Assembly (NCBI RefSeq): GCF_001870485.1 | Contig: NZ_MDKE01000015.1 | Span: 1 to 59,745 of the forward strand | From: Oceanisphaera psychrotolerans | Lineage (GTDB): Bacteria; Pseudomonadota; Gammaproteobacteria; Enterobacterales; Aeromonadaceae | Length of the DNA: 59,745 nucleotides | Direction: 5' to 3' | In this document: one piece after another, positions 32,285 to 42,074 of the stretch | How the letters are laid out: every line of letters begins with the position of its first letter | Position numbering within the stretch: the stretch's first letter is position 1 | The notes under the pieces: model-generated | The model's input: only the letters and a program-made list of their open reading frames with translations | Database searches by the model: none | What the model was told of the DNA's origin: nothing | Program-made: the position numbers and the translations under genes

Positions 32285-33778
32285 ATGAGTGACCTGGTTA
32301 ATGGTATAAATGGTTATATATGGAGCTTGCCCCTGATCTATCTGTGTCTGGGGGTAGGACTGTACTTCTCGCTGCGCACCCGTTTTCTGCAGATCCGTCA
32401 TATCAAGGAAATGGTTCGCCTGATGTTCAAGGGCGAGGACTCACCTGCGGGTATCACTTCTTTCCAGGCCCTGACGCTGTCGCTGTCCGGCCGTGTGGGT
32501 ACCGGTAACATCGCCGGTGTGGCCACCGCCATCACCTTCGGTGGCCCTGGTGCCGTCTTCTGGATGTGGGTTGTGGCCTTCCTCGGGGCCGGTACCGCCT
32601 TCGTGGAATCGACGCTGGCGCAAATCTACAAGGAAAAGGACGACAACGGTCTCTATCGCGGTGGTCCTGCCTATTACATCGAAAAAGGCCTGGGCATGAA
32701 GTGGTATGCCTGGATCTTTGCCTTCGCCACCATCATCGGTTGTGGCTTGCTGCTGCCGGGTGTTCAGGCCAACAGTATCGCCTCCGGTATCGAGAATGCC
32801 TTCGGTATTTCCACCTCGGTGTCTGCTGCTGCCGTGGTTATCATGCTGGGGCTCATCATCTTCGGTGGTGTCAAGCGTATCGCCCATTTTACCCAGGTAG
32901 TGGTGCCCTTCATGGCACTGGGTTATATCCTGGTGGCGTTCGTGATCATCGTGATGCACATCGAGATGCTGCCTGATGTGGTGGGTCTGATTGTCGGCAG
33001 TGCCTTCGGCATGAAAGCCGGTTTTGGCGCCATCCTGGGTCTGGCTATCGAGTGGGGTGTGAAGCGTGGCATCTACTCCAACGAAGCCGGTCAGGGTACC
33101 GGTCCGCACCCGGCGGCGGCAGCCGAGGTCTCTCACCCGGCCAAGCAGGGTCTGGTACAGGGCTTCTCTGTTTACGTAGATACCCTGTTTGTCTGCACCG
33201 CGACCGCGTTCATGATCATCATCACCGGCGCCTACAACGTGATGGGCAAAACCGGTGAGGCCATCGTCGAGCAGTTGCCCGGCGTGTCGGCCGGCCCGGG
33301 TTATACCCAGGCGGCGGTGGAGTCGGTGATGCCCGGCTTCGGTGGTATCTTCGTGGCGGTGGCGCTGTTCTTCTTCGCCTTCACCACCATTCTGGCCTAC
33401 TACTATATTGCCGAAACCAACGTGGCGTATATCAACCGTCAGGTTCATCGCCCCTGGTTGACCTTCCTGCTGAAAATCGCGCTGATGGGCTCGGTGGTGT
33501 ACGGTTCGGTTAAAACTGCCGAGCTGGCATGGGGTCTGGGTGATATCGGTGTGGGTCTGATGGCCTGGCTGAACATCGTTGCCATCCTGCTGCTGCAGAA
33601 GCCGGCGCTGATCGCCCTAAAAGACTACGAGGCACAGAAGGCGCAAGGACTGGATCCGACCTTCGACCCCGTTAAACTGGGTATCAAGAACGCCGATATC
33701 TGGGTCAAGGACAACAAAGCCAAAACCGGCACTGCTGCCGCCGACGTGGTAACCGACGCACAGACAGAACGCGGCTAA
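32285..33778 (+). CDS. Sodium:alanine symporter (AGCS family)
   Basis: A 497-aa polytopic inner-membrane Na+:amino acid symporter and the second AGCS protein in the window. It shows SGRVGTGNIAGVATAI, then FGGPGAVFWMW, the PAYYIEKGLG stretch and YSNEAGQGTGPHPAA, with about eleven hydrophobic helices and a long hydrophilic C-terminus. The first signature has SGRVGTGN where the other copy has SATIGTGN. It is clearly distinct from the dsdA-linked copy (443 aa). It stands alone behind a long leader and before a strong terminator. Confidence 0.93.
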   Translation: MSDLVNGINGYIWSLPLIYLCLGVGLYFSLRTRFLQIRHIKEMVRLMFKGEDSPAGITSFQALTLSLSGRVGTGNIAGVATAITFGGPGAVFWMWVVAFLGAGTAFVESTLAQIYKEKDDNGLYRGGPAYYIEKGLGMKWYAWIFAFATIIGCGLLLPGVQANSIASGIENAFGISTSVSAAAVVIMLGLIIFGGVKRIAHFTQVVVPFMALGYILVAFVIIVMHIEMLPDVVGLIVGSAFGMKAGFGAILGLAIEWGVKRGIYSNEAGQGTGPHPAAAAEVSHPAKQGLVQGFSVYVDTLFVCTATAFMIIITGAYNVMGKTGEAIVEQLPGVSAGPGYTQAAVESVMPGFGGIFVAVALFFFAFTTILAYYYIAETNVAYINRQVHRPWLTFLLKIALMGSVVYGSVKTAELAWGLGDIGVGLMAWLNIVAILLLQKPALIALKDYEAQKAQGLDPTFDPVKLGIKNADIWVKDNKAKTGTAAADVVTDAQTERG

Positions 33779-33802
33779 CGCCCTCCAAGTACTGTTGTTG
33801 CC

Positions 33803-33828
33803 AAGGCCGGGGTCTCCCCGGCCTTTTG
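33803..33828 (+). terminator. Rho-independent terminator of the symporter gene
   Basis: AAGGCCGGGG and CCCCGGCCTT form a 10-bp stem with a TCT loop, followed by TT and, after GCA, a further T6 run. Confidence 0.88.
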
Positions 33829-33961
33829 CATTTTTTGGCCTGCTCAAACCGGGTTTATTGGTTCCACACCGAGACCCGGTTTGCTCCTATACTCGACACG
33901 CTATAACGTCATTGATCGCTGGGGAAAGCCCTGCCAATTCACCTGCTTGAGGAGAAGCTAA

Positions 33962-35410
33962 ATGGACAGTTCAAATCCGCTGTGGCAAACCGGCTGGTAC
34001 TGCGATGGCCAGTGGCGCACCGGCGCCAGTCACTATGAGGTTTACAATCCCGCCAGCGGTGAGCTGCTGGCCAGGGTGGCACAATGTGGTGGCGAAGAAA
34101 CCGAAGCGGCCATTGATGCCGCCGGACGTGCCTTTGAACGCTGGCGCCACACCACTCCCAAGGAGCGGGGGGCCGTACTGCGACGCTGGTATGAACTGAT
34201 GATGGAACATCAGGACGAACTGGCCGAGTTGATGGTGCTGGAACAGGGCAAGCCGCTGGCCGAGGCCAAGGGTGAAGTGGCCTATGCCGCCAGCTTTCTC
34301 GAATGGTTTGCGGAAGAGGCCAAGCGCGCCTACGGCGAGACCATTCCCAGCCCCAAGGCCGAAAACCGCCTCTGGGTGGTGAAACAGCCGGTGGGGGTGG
34401 TGGCGGCCATCACGCCCTGGAACTTTCCCATCGCCATGCTCACCCGCAAGGTGGGCCCGGCCATTGCCGCCGGCTGCACCGCCGTGGTCAAGGCATCGGA
34501 AGAAACGCCGCTGTGCGCCAATGCGCTGGCGGTACTGGCGGAACGGGCCGGCATGCCACCGGGGGTGCTCAATCTGGTGTCCGGCGATGCAGCGGCCATC
34601 GGGGATGCCATGATGAGCAGCTCCTTGGTGCGCAAGCTGTCCTTTACCGGATCGACCCGGGTCGGCAAGTTGCTGATGTCCAAGGCTGCCGACACCGTGA
34701 AGAAGCTGTCGCTGGAGCTGGGTGGCAACGCCCCCTTCATTGTGTTCGACGATGCGGATCTGGACGCCGCCGTGGCCGGCGCCATGGCGTCCAAATTTCG
34801 CAATACCGGCCAGACCTGTGTCTGTGTGAATCGCTTCTTCGTGCAGGACGGCATCTATGATGCCTTCGTGCAGAAACTGGCCGACGCCGCCAGCGCCATG
34901 AAAGTGGCCGACGGCCTGACACCGGGTGCCCAGCAGGGACCCCTGATCAACCAGGCGGCGCTGGACAAGGTGGAGCGTCATGTGAGTGATGCCATCGATA
35001 AAGGGGGGCGGCTGATCTGTGGTGGCCAGCCACACAGCCTGGGCGGCACCTTCTATCAGCCCACGGTAATTGCCGATGCCGGTGAGGGGATGCAACTGGC
35101 GCAGGAAGAAACCTTCGGTCCGGTGGCTGCCTGTTTCCGCTTTCACGATGAGAGTGAGGTCATCGAGCGGGCCAATGCGACCCCCTTCGGTCTGGCGGCC
35201 TATTTTTACACCCGGGATCTGAACCGGGTATTCCGGGTATCGGAGGCGCTGGAGTCGGGCATGGTGGGGGTGAACGAAGGTATCATCTCCAACGAGGTCG
35301 CGCCTTTCGGCGGGGTCAAGGAGTCGGGGTTGGGACGGGAAGGGGCCCGTATCGGGCTGGAAGAGTTTCTCGAAACCAAATACGTCAATCTGGGCAACCT
35401 GACCGGCTGA
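33962..35410 (+). CDS. gabD: Succinate-semialdehyde dehydrogenase (NAD(P)+)
   Basis: A 482-aa class I aldehyde dehydrogenase oxidising succinate semialdehyde to succinate. Motifs are TPWNFPIAM, FTGSTRVGKLLM, the catalytic glutamate in LELGGNAPF and the catalytic cysteine in GQTCVCVNR, with the second cysteine two residues on that is typical of GabD. The C-terminal FGGVKESGLGREG motif is also present. The length equals E. coli GabD (482). GAGGAG precedes the ATG. No gabT or gabP is adjacent, so it is not in a GABA operon here. Confidence 0.93.
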   Translation: MDSSNPLWQTGWYCDGQWRTGASHYEVYNPASGELLARVAQCGGEETEAAIDAAGRAFERWRHTTPKERGAVLRRWYELMMEHQDELAELMVLEQGKPLAEAKGEVAYAASFLEWFAEEAKRAYGETIPSPKAENRLWVVKQPVGVVAAITPWNFPIAMLTRKVGPAIAAGCTAVVKASEETPLCANALAVLAERAGMPPGVLNLVSGDAAAIGDAMMSSSLVRKLSFTGSTRVGKLLMSKAADTVKKLSLELGGNAPFIVFDDADLDAAVAGAMASKFRNTGQTCVCVNRFFVQDGIYDAFVQKLADAASAMKVADGLTPGAQQGPLINQAALDKVERHVSDAIDKGGRLICGGQPHSLGGTFYQPTVIADAGEGMQLAQEETFGPVAACFRFHDESEVIERANATPFGLAAYFYTRDLNRVFRVSEALESGMVGVNEGIISNEVAPFGGVKESGLGREGARIGLEEFLETKYVNLGNLTG

Positions 35411-35450
35411 CGCTTCAACCTTTCGCCGCCGGCAACGGCATCTACCAACA

Positions 35451-35478
35451 GGGCGCGGATATTCCGCGCCCTGTCTGT
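35451..35478 (+). terminator. Rho-independent terminator after gabD
   Basis: GGGCGCGGA and TCCGCGCCC form a 9-bp stem around TAT, followed by TGTCTGTTTT. It may also serve the convergent lipoprotein gene. Confidence 0.8.
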
Positions 35479-35504
35479 TTTATCGCTACGTCAGGACTGA
35501 GCCG

Positions 35505-36251
35505 TTATTGGCTCAGCAAGGCTTCCATGGCGGCTTCGGCCTGCTCCCGGTTCAGCTCCTGGTCAGTGCTGGCTGTCTTGGGCTTCGCCGAGGTCGAAGC
35601 CGGCACTTGCCCGGCTTCCAGCGCCTTGAGTTTGGCTTCGGCGGCCTTCAACTGCTGCTGCGCCGCCTGCAAGTCGCTTTGCAGTTGCTCCTGCCCGGCC
35701 TTGGCCGAGGTGGCTGCCGGCTGAACGAGGGAGGCGGTCAATGCCGCCGGGGCAGCGGGTTCGCTGAGGGAGGCGGTCAATGCCGATGAGGCTGCAGGCT
35801 GGGTCAGCCAGTCCTGCATTTCCTGCGGCCACACTGCGGCCTTGCCGGTATGGGACTCGGTAAAGATCTTGGTCTGCTCGCCGTTATTGAGCAGCGCCGC
35901 CATCTGGTTGGTCTGGGAGTTCCACACCAGGCTGGCGCGCTCCGGTCCTTGCTGCGGATCATAGCGGGAAGCCAGATAAAGCAGCGGCCCTTCCTGCTGC
36001 AGCTCTCCGGCGGTACGCAGCAACTTGACCGTGGTGTCGTAGTTGGGGCCGAGCAGGCTGGTCATCCGGGTCTTGATCAGCGGCTGTTCAAACAGGTTGG
36101 TGGTGTTCGGATCCAGTCCGACCATGGGTTTGAGCAGGGCCCACATCAACTGGCCCTGGCCCATGGCCAGCAGGGGGGCTACACAACCGCTCAGCAGCAG
36201 GCTGAGCGCGGCCACTTTCAATAAGGGTGACAGACGCATCTGAGAATCCAT
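35505..36251 (-). CDS. Hypothetical lipoprotein with repeats and a coiled coil
   Basis: A 248-aa predicted lipoprotein of unknown function. The signal ends in a lipobox (LLLSGC, cysteine near residue 22). A globular part (about 25-145) contains no recognised domain. It is followed by an Ala-rich stretch with repeats of ALTASL-(S/V)-(E/Q)PAA, then a charged coiled coil (about 180-215, QAAQQQLKAAEAKLKALEA) and a Lys/Thr-rich tail. The start may be 36251 or the internal ATG at 36239. It converges on gabD. Confidence 0.75.
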   Translation of the reverse strand: MDSQMRLSPLLKVAALSLLLSGCVAPLLAMGQGQLMWALLKPMVGLDPNTTNLFEQPLIKTRMTSLLGPNYDTTVKLLRTAGELQQEGPLLYLASRYDPQQGPERASLVWNSQTNQMAALLNNGEQTKIFTESHTGKAAVWPQEMQDWLTQPAASSALTASLSEPAAPAALTASLVQPAATSAKAGQEQLQSDLQAAQQQLKAAEAKLKALEAGQVPASTSAKPKTASTDQELNREQAEAAMEALLSQ

Positions 36252-36471
36252 TTAAAATAATAAAAACAATGGTTTACCTGAACGAGTCCAGAAGTGAGAC
36301 TGGCTGCAGCATCAAGGTGCGCGCACGTTATCACAAATCGGTGAAAAAGCAGCCGGTGACGCAAAAAATAATCCGTGTGCAGCGTCCCGAACTTCGTCTG
36401 CACATGGATGGAAGTATCATGATCCCGACGACATTTTCTGGCACTCTTGCCCTTTTTCATGGGGACAAGCG

Positions 36472-37023
36472 ATGAACACAGCGGTAAAAGCGGTCTTGTT
36501 GATGCTGGGCCTGATGCTGGCGGCCTGTACCGACTCGACGCCGCGCGAGATCCACCTGCTGAGCGGGGCCAGACCCGCCGAGCTGGCCCGCAGCCATCTG
36601 GCCGGTGCCGTGCTGGAGCAACACGGCTATGGCGTGACCATAGAGCAGGTCCGGCTGGGGAAAATCTGGCAGCAACTGTGGGCCGGTAACGGCGATGCCA
36701 GCCTGTCGGTATGGTTGCCCGAAGCGTCGGCCCCCTTTGTGGAGCGCTTTTTCGAGCGGCTGCACGATCTGGGGCCCAAAGACGGCGGCCTGGCGAGCGA
36801 GGCCGGGTTCTGGCCGGCCGGAGACAGGCCCCATACCCTGGTGCGGCGCAGCCTGGAACAGGACGCGCCGGAAGCGTTCGCCATACTGCAGGCGCTGCAT
36901 TGGCAACCGGAGGATATTGAACAGATCATGGCCAGCTGGCAGCAGAGTCAGGACTGGCGGCAGGCGGCCAGGAGCTGGCTGGCGGCCCATCCGGTTGACC
37001 TTGGCCTCGTTCAACAACCCTGA
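36472..37023 (+). CDS. Short lipoprotein resembling glycine-betaine-binding (OpuAC) proteins
   Basis: A 183-aa predicted lipoprotein (lipobox LMLAAC, Cys19). The N-terminal half (about 26-75) and the C-terminal segment with SWQQSQDWRQAARSWLAAHP resemble the first and last parts of OpuAC-type substrate-binding proteins, which bind quaternary ammonium compounds. The total is far below the usual 280-330 aa, so the central lobe seems to be missing. No ABC permease or ATPase is adjacent. Function is unassigned and the family match is moderate. Confidence 0.6.
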   Translation: MNTAVKAVLLMLGLMLAACTDSTPREIHLLSGARPAELARSHLAGAVLEQHGYGVTIEQVRLGKIWQQLWAGNGDASLSVWLPEASAPFVERFFERLHDLGPKDGGLASEAGFWPAGDRPHTLVRRSLEQDAPEAFAILQALHWQPEDIEQIMASWQQSQDWRQAARSWLAAHPVDLGLVQQP

Positions 37024-37073
37024 TGCCGAGACGAGGCCCGGGCCGGTGAGGGAGCCTGAACGCTGACCGGATG

Positions 37074-38429
37074 CTAGTTTTCCAGATACCCCGGCCGGGT
37101 GCGCCGGCTCACTGCCACCAGGGTCAGGGCGAGCAGGAGGGTCAGGCCTTCGGCCAGCGGCAGCGCCAGCAGGAAGGAGGTGGACGGAAAGGCGCTTGCC
37201 AGCCACAGCATCAGGCCGACCGGCAGTATCAGCCCGCGGCTGAAGGCGATCAGCGCCGAGGGCAGGGGCCGCTGCAGGGCGGTAAAGGTCACGGCGATCA
37301 GCATGTTGAAGCCGTTGAACAGAAACAGCGGCCAGATGATGGCCAGATAACGGCTGGCCAGCGCCAGGGTGCCCTGCTCGTCCGGGCCGAGAAACAGGGC
37401 GGGGATATGCGAGCCGGCCAGCAGTAGCAGGCTCGTCATCAACGCGGCCAGCGCGGCCAGCGTAAGGGCGGCTATCCTGACCACCTGACGCACCCGATCC
37501 GGCCGGCCGGCCCCCTGATTGTGACTGACCAGAGGATGTACCCCGTCGACGATGCCGTAGCAGAGCATGACCCCGGTAAAAATCAGATAATTGACGATGC
37601 TGAAGGCGGCCACGCCCTCGGCGCCGACGGCCCCGAGCATCAGCCAGTTGATCAGCCAGATCACCACCCCGACCGACACTTCATTGACCCCCTCCGACAG
37701 GCCATTGGTCCACACCGCGGCCATCTCGCGCCAGGGATAACGGGCCAGACGCAGGCGCAGGGTGCGCTCCGGCCGGCGAAAGTAGCCGGCCATCAGCATT
37801 ATCTGCATCAGCTGAGCCAGCAGCGTCGCCCAGGCGGCCCCGGTCAGCCCCAGCCCCAGTCCCCCCACCAGCAGGCCGTTGAGCAGCATGTTGCACAGGG
37901 CACCGCCGAGCAGGGCGCGGGTGGCCAGCTCGGGATGGCCATCGCTGCGAATGAAGTAATAGGCCACCAGGGTGACGAGCTGGATGACCAGGGCGACGTT
38001 CATGATGCCGAGGTAATCCGCCATCAGCGGTCGAAGCCGGGCCGGCGCCCCCAGCGCATCGAACAGCAATGACGGCCACAGCGTTGCCATGGCGCCGGCC
38101 AGCATCGCCAGCAATGCGATGGTCAGCAGGGCGGCGCCGAACAACCGGCTGGCCGCGGCGGCATCGCCGGTGCCGAGGAGGTGGCCGGCCTGTACCGAGC
38201 CGCCGATGGCCAGGATCAGGGCGAAGGCGAACAGCAGGGTGAAGTAGGGCATCAGCAGGGTGACGGCGGCGAGGGCGTCGGGCCCGACCAGGTTACCGAC
38301 AAAGAGGCCATCCACCAGTGATGCGCTGGTGATCGCCAGCAAGCTGATCAGCGCCTGTCCGGCAAAACGGAAAAACAGCGACAACACCGGCGTCTGTACC
38401 ATGGGGTGCCCGCACTCAATGACTGACAT
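37074..38429 (-). CDS. MATE family efflux transporter
   Basis: A 451-aa inner-membrane exporter with twelve hydrophobic helices in two related halves, as in the MATE/NorM/DinF superfamily. The N-terminal half contains DGLFVGNLVGPDALAAV and the second half the GIVDGVHPLVSHNQGAG loop that corresponds to it. MATE proteins expel drugs or metabolites with H+ or Na+. It is divergent from asbA, and the 139 bp between them hold a Fur-like box, so it may export petrobactin; that role is inferred. AGGGAG precedes the ATG at 38429. Confidence 0.88.
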   Translation of the reverse strand: MSVIECGHPMVQTPVLSLFFRFAGQALISLLAITSASLVDGLFVGNLVGPDALAAVTLLMPYFTLLFAFALILAIGGSVQAGHLLGTGDAAAASRLFGAALLTIALLAMLAGAMATLWPSLLFDALGAPARLRPLMADYLGIMNVALVIQLVTLVAYYFIRSDGHPELATRALLGGALCNMLLNGLLVGGLGLGLTGAAWATLLAQLMQIMLMAGYFRRPERTLRLRLARYPWREMAAVWTNGLSEGVNEVSVGVVIWLINWLMLGAVGAEGVAAFSIVNYLIFTGVMLCYGIVDGVHPLVSHNQGAGRPDRVRQVVRIAALTLAALAALMTSLLLLAGSHIPALFLGPDEQGTLALASRYLAIIWPLFLFNGFNMLIAVTFTALQRPLPSALIAFSRGLILPVGLMLWLASAFPSTSFLLALPLAEGLTLLLALTLVAVSRRTRPGYLEN

Positions 38430-38470
38430 GAATTACTCCCTGATGTAACATATGTAACACTTATGGAAAT

Positions 38471-38489
38471 GCAAATGATTATCATGCAA
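38471..38489. promoter_or_regulatory. Fur-like box between the MATE gene and asbA
   Basis: The 19-mer contains the uninterrupted palindromic core ATGATTATCAT and matches the GATAATGATAATCATTATC consensus at 12 positions. It lies 42 bp from the MATE start and 80 bp from the asbA start, suited to iron control of both genes. Confidence 0.65.
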
Positions 38490-38568
38490 ATTAATTGGCG
38501 GGTACTTTACTTCCTCTGCATGCCAAACAAAAGCATGAAATCGACCATAGAACAGACAAGGTTAAAGG

Positions 38569-40364
38569 ATGAGCACATCATCACGGTATATCGCCGAACA
38601 GGCTACCCTGAGAGCCTTTCTCAACTGTTACCTGCGTGAAGTCGAGCCGGGGATCGACTGCAGCCATACCGTCGGGCCGGAAAGCGGCCTGCCTGCCGGC
38701 ACCGACGCCATCGAGTTGCCGCTGACCAGCCACCAGGCCGTACTGCGGGCCGAGCTGGACTATCGCTCGCTCACCGGCTGCCACGTCTTTGGCCGCCTGT
38801 GGTTGTGTCGCAGGGGGGAAGAGGACTGGCGACCGGTTGAGCCCTTCGCCGCCGTGCTGATGCTGGTACATGAAATCTACCGGGCCTTTTGTCAGGGCTG
38901 TGTCGAGCAATTGCGCGGGCGGGAGCTGGAGCTGCTGCACCGCCTGACCGACAGCTACCGGCTGATGGCGGCCTATGTGGAGGCGCGGCGCCAGCACCAG
39001 GACATGAACACCTTCATCGCCGCCGAGCAGGCGGTGCTGTTCGGCCACTGGCTGCACCCGACGCCCAAGAGTCGTCAGGGCATGACCGACTGGCAACAGA
39101 AGGCCTATGCGCCCGAGCTGGGTGGCCGCTTTGCCCTGCATTACTTCGCCGCCGATGCCAGCCTGGTCCGGCATGGCTCGTCCCGGACGACCGAGGCTCC
39201 GGCCATGATCATGTCGCTGCTCGGTGACGACGTCCGACGGCTGGCGCGCACGGACGGCAAGCTGCTGCTGCCGATGCATCCGCTGCAGGCCCAGGCCTTG
39301 CTGCTGGACCCGGCGGTGAACGCGTTGCTCACCGATGGCCGGCTCTGTTATCTGGGGCCGGCCGGCCCCGCCTTTACCGCCACCTCGTCGGTGCGCACCC
39401 TCTATCACCCGGCGCTGCCCTGGATGATCAAGTTTTCCATCCCGGTACGGATCACCAATCGCTGCGGCGCAATCGCCGGCACGAATTGGAGGCGGGGGGC
39501 ATGATGGACAGTCTCTTGTCCCGTACCGGCTTCGGGCGCCGTTATCCGGCCTTTCGCATGATCCATGATCCCGCCTACATCACCCTGGATCTGCCCGGCC
39601 GGGACGAAAGCGGTTTCGAGGTGATACTGCGTGACAATCCCTTCACCGGCGGGGGCGAGCGGGGCGTCTGTACCATAGCGGCGCTGACCGCTGATCCGTT
39701 GCCGGGCGAGACGTCACATCTGGCGCTGTTGCTGAGGGGCATCTCCCACCGCGATGAAGAAGAGCCGGGCCGGATCTGCCGCCGCTGGTTCGAACGCTAT
39801 CTGGATTGTGCGCTCGAGCCGCTGGTGCGCCTGTACGACGAACAGGGCATCGCCCTCGAGGCGCACCAGCAGAACAGTCTGCTCGATGTTTCCACCGGCT
39901 ACCCCACCGCCTACTACTACCGGGACAACCAGGGCTATTACCTGTCGGAGCGTTATCGGGATCACCTGGACCGGCTGGCCCCGGAAGCGGCGCAGATCGC
40001 GTCGCTCTACTACCCGGACGACGAGATCCGGGATCGCTTCGCCTACTACCTTATCGTCAACCAGGTCTGCGCCATCATCAGCCGCATGGGACAGGATCGG
40101 CTGGTCGACGAGGCGGACTTGCTGGCCATGCTGCACCGTCGTCTCGAACACCTGGCGAGCCAGCTAGGGGGCGCCGGTCGCGACTTTGCCTGCTCCCTGC
40201 TGAACAGGCCCACCATACCGGCCAAGGGCAACCTGCTGACCCGGCTGTATGACGTGGATGAACTGGAGGCCGACAACGAGCAGGCCATCTATACCGAGCT
40301 GGTCAATCCCCTGTGGCAATGGCAACGCCGCAAGATGAGGGAGGTGGCCGATGCCGTTGCCTGA
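38569..40364 (+). pseudogene. asbA: Petrobactin NIS synthetase AsbA, frameshifted
   Basis: An IucA/IucC-type (NRPS-independent) siderophore synthetase of about 598 aa in two frames. The first (38569-39504) carries the HPLQAQ motif and the SSVRTLYHP nucleotide-binding motif. The second (to 40364) carries EAHQQN and the FhuF-like C-terminal domain. The frame changes after VRITN. One extra base near 39462 would give an unbroken LRRNRRHELEAGG connection. AsbA condenses citrate with the first dihydroxybenzoyl-spermidine arm. It is first in the operon, behind a Fur-like box, and overlaps asbB by 14 bp. Confidence 0.88.
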
Positions 40365-42069
40365 AGAATGTACTGCCCGACCGGAAGAGCGGGTAATGCG
40401 GCAACTGGTCGAAGCCCTGCTGTTTGAAAAGCGGCTGTCGGCCGGTTGGCAGTCGGCGGCGGGGGAGCAATATCTTTGCTGGCGGCTGCGGGGTATCGAC
40501 TATCGCTGCCGGGCCCGCATCGGTGCCTTCGACCGGGTACGGATGGAGGCCGGTAGCCTGCAGCAGCGACATGATGAGCGGGGCTGGCTGCCGGCCAGCC
40601 TGCAACGGCTGATCACGGCACTGCCGGCGCTGCCCCGGGTGCGCGGGCAACTGACGACGGAGCTCGCGCAGACGGTCCGGCTGTGCCGCTGGAACCGGCA
40701 ACATCTGGTAACGCCACCGTCGCGTCGCCAGCTGGACTTTGCCCGGCTGGAGGCCGCCCTCGACGAGGGGCATCCCTATCACCCCTGCTTCAAGGCGCGT
40801 ACCGGCTTCAGCGAGAGCGATCACCGGCACTATGGCCCCGAAGCCGAAGCGCGCTTTCAGCTGGTGTGGCTGGCGGTGGAGCGAAGCCGCCTGCGTCAGG
40901 CGTTGCCGAGCGAAGAAAGCGCCTTCTGGCTGGCCGAGCTGGGCGGTGACACCTGGGATCTGCTGTCGACCCGGCTGCATGGTCTGGGCGGCAGTTGGGA
41001 CCATTATGCCCTGCTGCCGCTGCATCCCTGGCAGTGGCAAAACCAGCGCCATTCGCTGCTGGCCGAAGGGCTGGAGCAGGGGCATTACCTGTATCTCGGC
41101 GCGGCCGGCGATCACTACCAGGCTAGCCAGTCGGTGCGTACCCTGTTCAATGCGGATCACCCCCACAAGGCCAACATCAAGCTGGCGATGAACATGGTGA
41201 ACAGCTCCTCGCTGCGCACCCTGGCGCCTCATTCGGTGTGCAGTGCGCCACCGATTTCGCGCTGGCTGACCGGGGTGGTGGCCTCCGACCCGCTGTTCAA
41301 CGAGCGTTATCCGCTGACCCTGCTGGCCGAATATGCCGGCATCATCGCCGAGGAACAAGGGCAGCTCGCCGCCATCTGGCGGCAGAGCCTATTTCCCCTG
41401 TTGCGGCCGGGCGAGCAGGCGGTGCCCTTCAATGCCCTGATGATGCTGGAGCACGACGGCCGGCCCTTCATCGCCGACTGGTTGGCGCAGCATGGCCTGG
41501 AATCCTGGCTGGAGCAGCTGTTCGAGGTGGCGGTGCTGCCGGTCTGGCACCTGCTGGTGGCTCACGGCATCGCGCTGGAGGCCCATGGTCAGAACATGGT
41601 GCTGGTGCATCGCAACGGCTGGCCGGTGCGGCTGGTGCTGCGCGACTTTCACGAGAGCGTGGAGTATGTGCCCGCCTTTCTGCAAGCGCCGGAGCGGGTG
41701 CCGGATTTCATGGCCATGGATCCCTGCTACCGGGAGGGTGCGCCAAACCAGTACTACTGGATGGAAACCATCGAGCTGTTGCGCGAGCTGGTGATGGATA
41801 CCCTCTTCGTCTTCAACCTGAGCGAGGTTTCAAACCTGCTCGAACGTCACTGTGGTCTGTCGGAAAACCGGTTCTGGTCGCGGCTGGCGGCCCGGCTGGA
41901 CCGGTATGCCGTCGAGCATGGCCTGCAGGCGCGTCAGTGCCGGCTTGGCCACGACGCCCGCCAGCTTTACACCGAATCCCTGCTGACCCGCAAGCTGTCC
42001 GGTAACCGGGTGGACTATCACCACCTGATCGACAACCCGCTGTGTCCGGAACACCATCACGAGAGCTGA
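40351..42069 (+). CDS. asbB: Petrobactin NIS synthetase AsbB
   Basis: A 572-aa IucA/IucC-type ATP-dependent synthetase, the second of the locus. Motifs are LPLHPWQWQ (residues near 225), SQSVRTLFN, the KANIKLAMN substrate loop and EAHGQNMVLV in the active site, then a ferric-reductase-like C-terminal domain. By analogy with Bacillus anthracis AsbB it adds the second spermidine arm to citrate to complete petrobactin. The gene overlaps asbA by 14 bp and is followed 5 bp later by asbC, so it is translated within the same operon. Confidence 0.93.
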   Translation: MPLPEECTARPEERVMRQLVEALLFEKRLSAGWQSAAGEQYLCWRLRGIDYRCRARIGAFDRVRMEAGSLQQRHDERGWLPASLQRLITALPALPRVRGQLTTELAQTVRLCRWNRQHLVTPPSRRQLDFARLEAALDEGHPYHPCFKARTGFSESDHRHYGPEAEARFQLVWLAVERSRLRQALPSEESAFWLAELGGDTWDLLSTRLHGLGGSWDHYALLPLHPWQWQNQRHSLLAEGLEQGHYLYLGAAGDHYQASQSVRTLFNADHPHKANIKLAMNMVNSSSLRTLAPHSVCSAPPISRWLTGVVASDPLFNERYPLTLLAEYAGIIAEEQGQLAAIWRQSLFPLLRPGEQAVPFNALMMLEHDGRPFIADWLAQHGLESWLEQLFEVAVLPVWHLLVAHGIALEAHGQNMVLVHRNGWPVRLVLRDFHESVEYVPAFLQAPERVPDFMAMDPCYREGAPNQYYWMETIELLRELVMDTLFVFNLSEVSNLLERHCGLSENRFWSRLAARLDRYAVEHGLQARQCRLGHDARQLYTESLLTRKLSGNRVDYHHLIDNPLCPEHHHES

Positions 42070-42074
42070 ACCCG

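Noticed and set aside
32441-33448. Minus-strand frame rich in His, Gly and Asp opposite the second symporter
   Set aside because: Antisense to a strongly conserved AGCS protein; the composition is that of a shadow frame.
38569-42069. Aerobactin (iucA/iucC) assignment for the two siderophore synthetases
   Set aside because: No iucB or iucD is present, while AsbC, AsbDE and AsbF homologues follow directly, which fits petrobactin.
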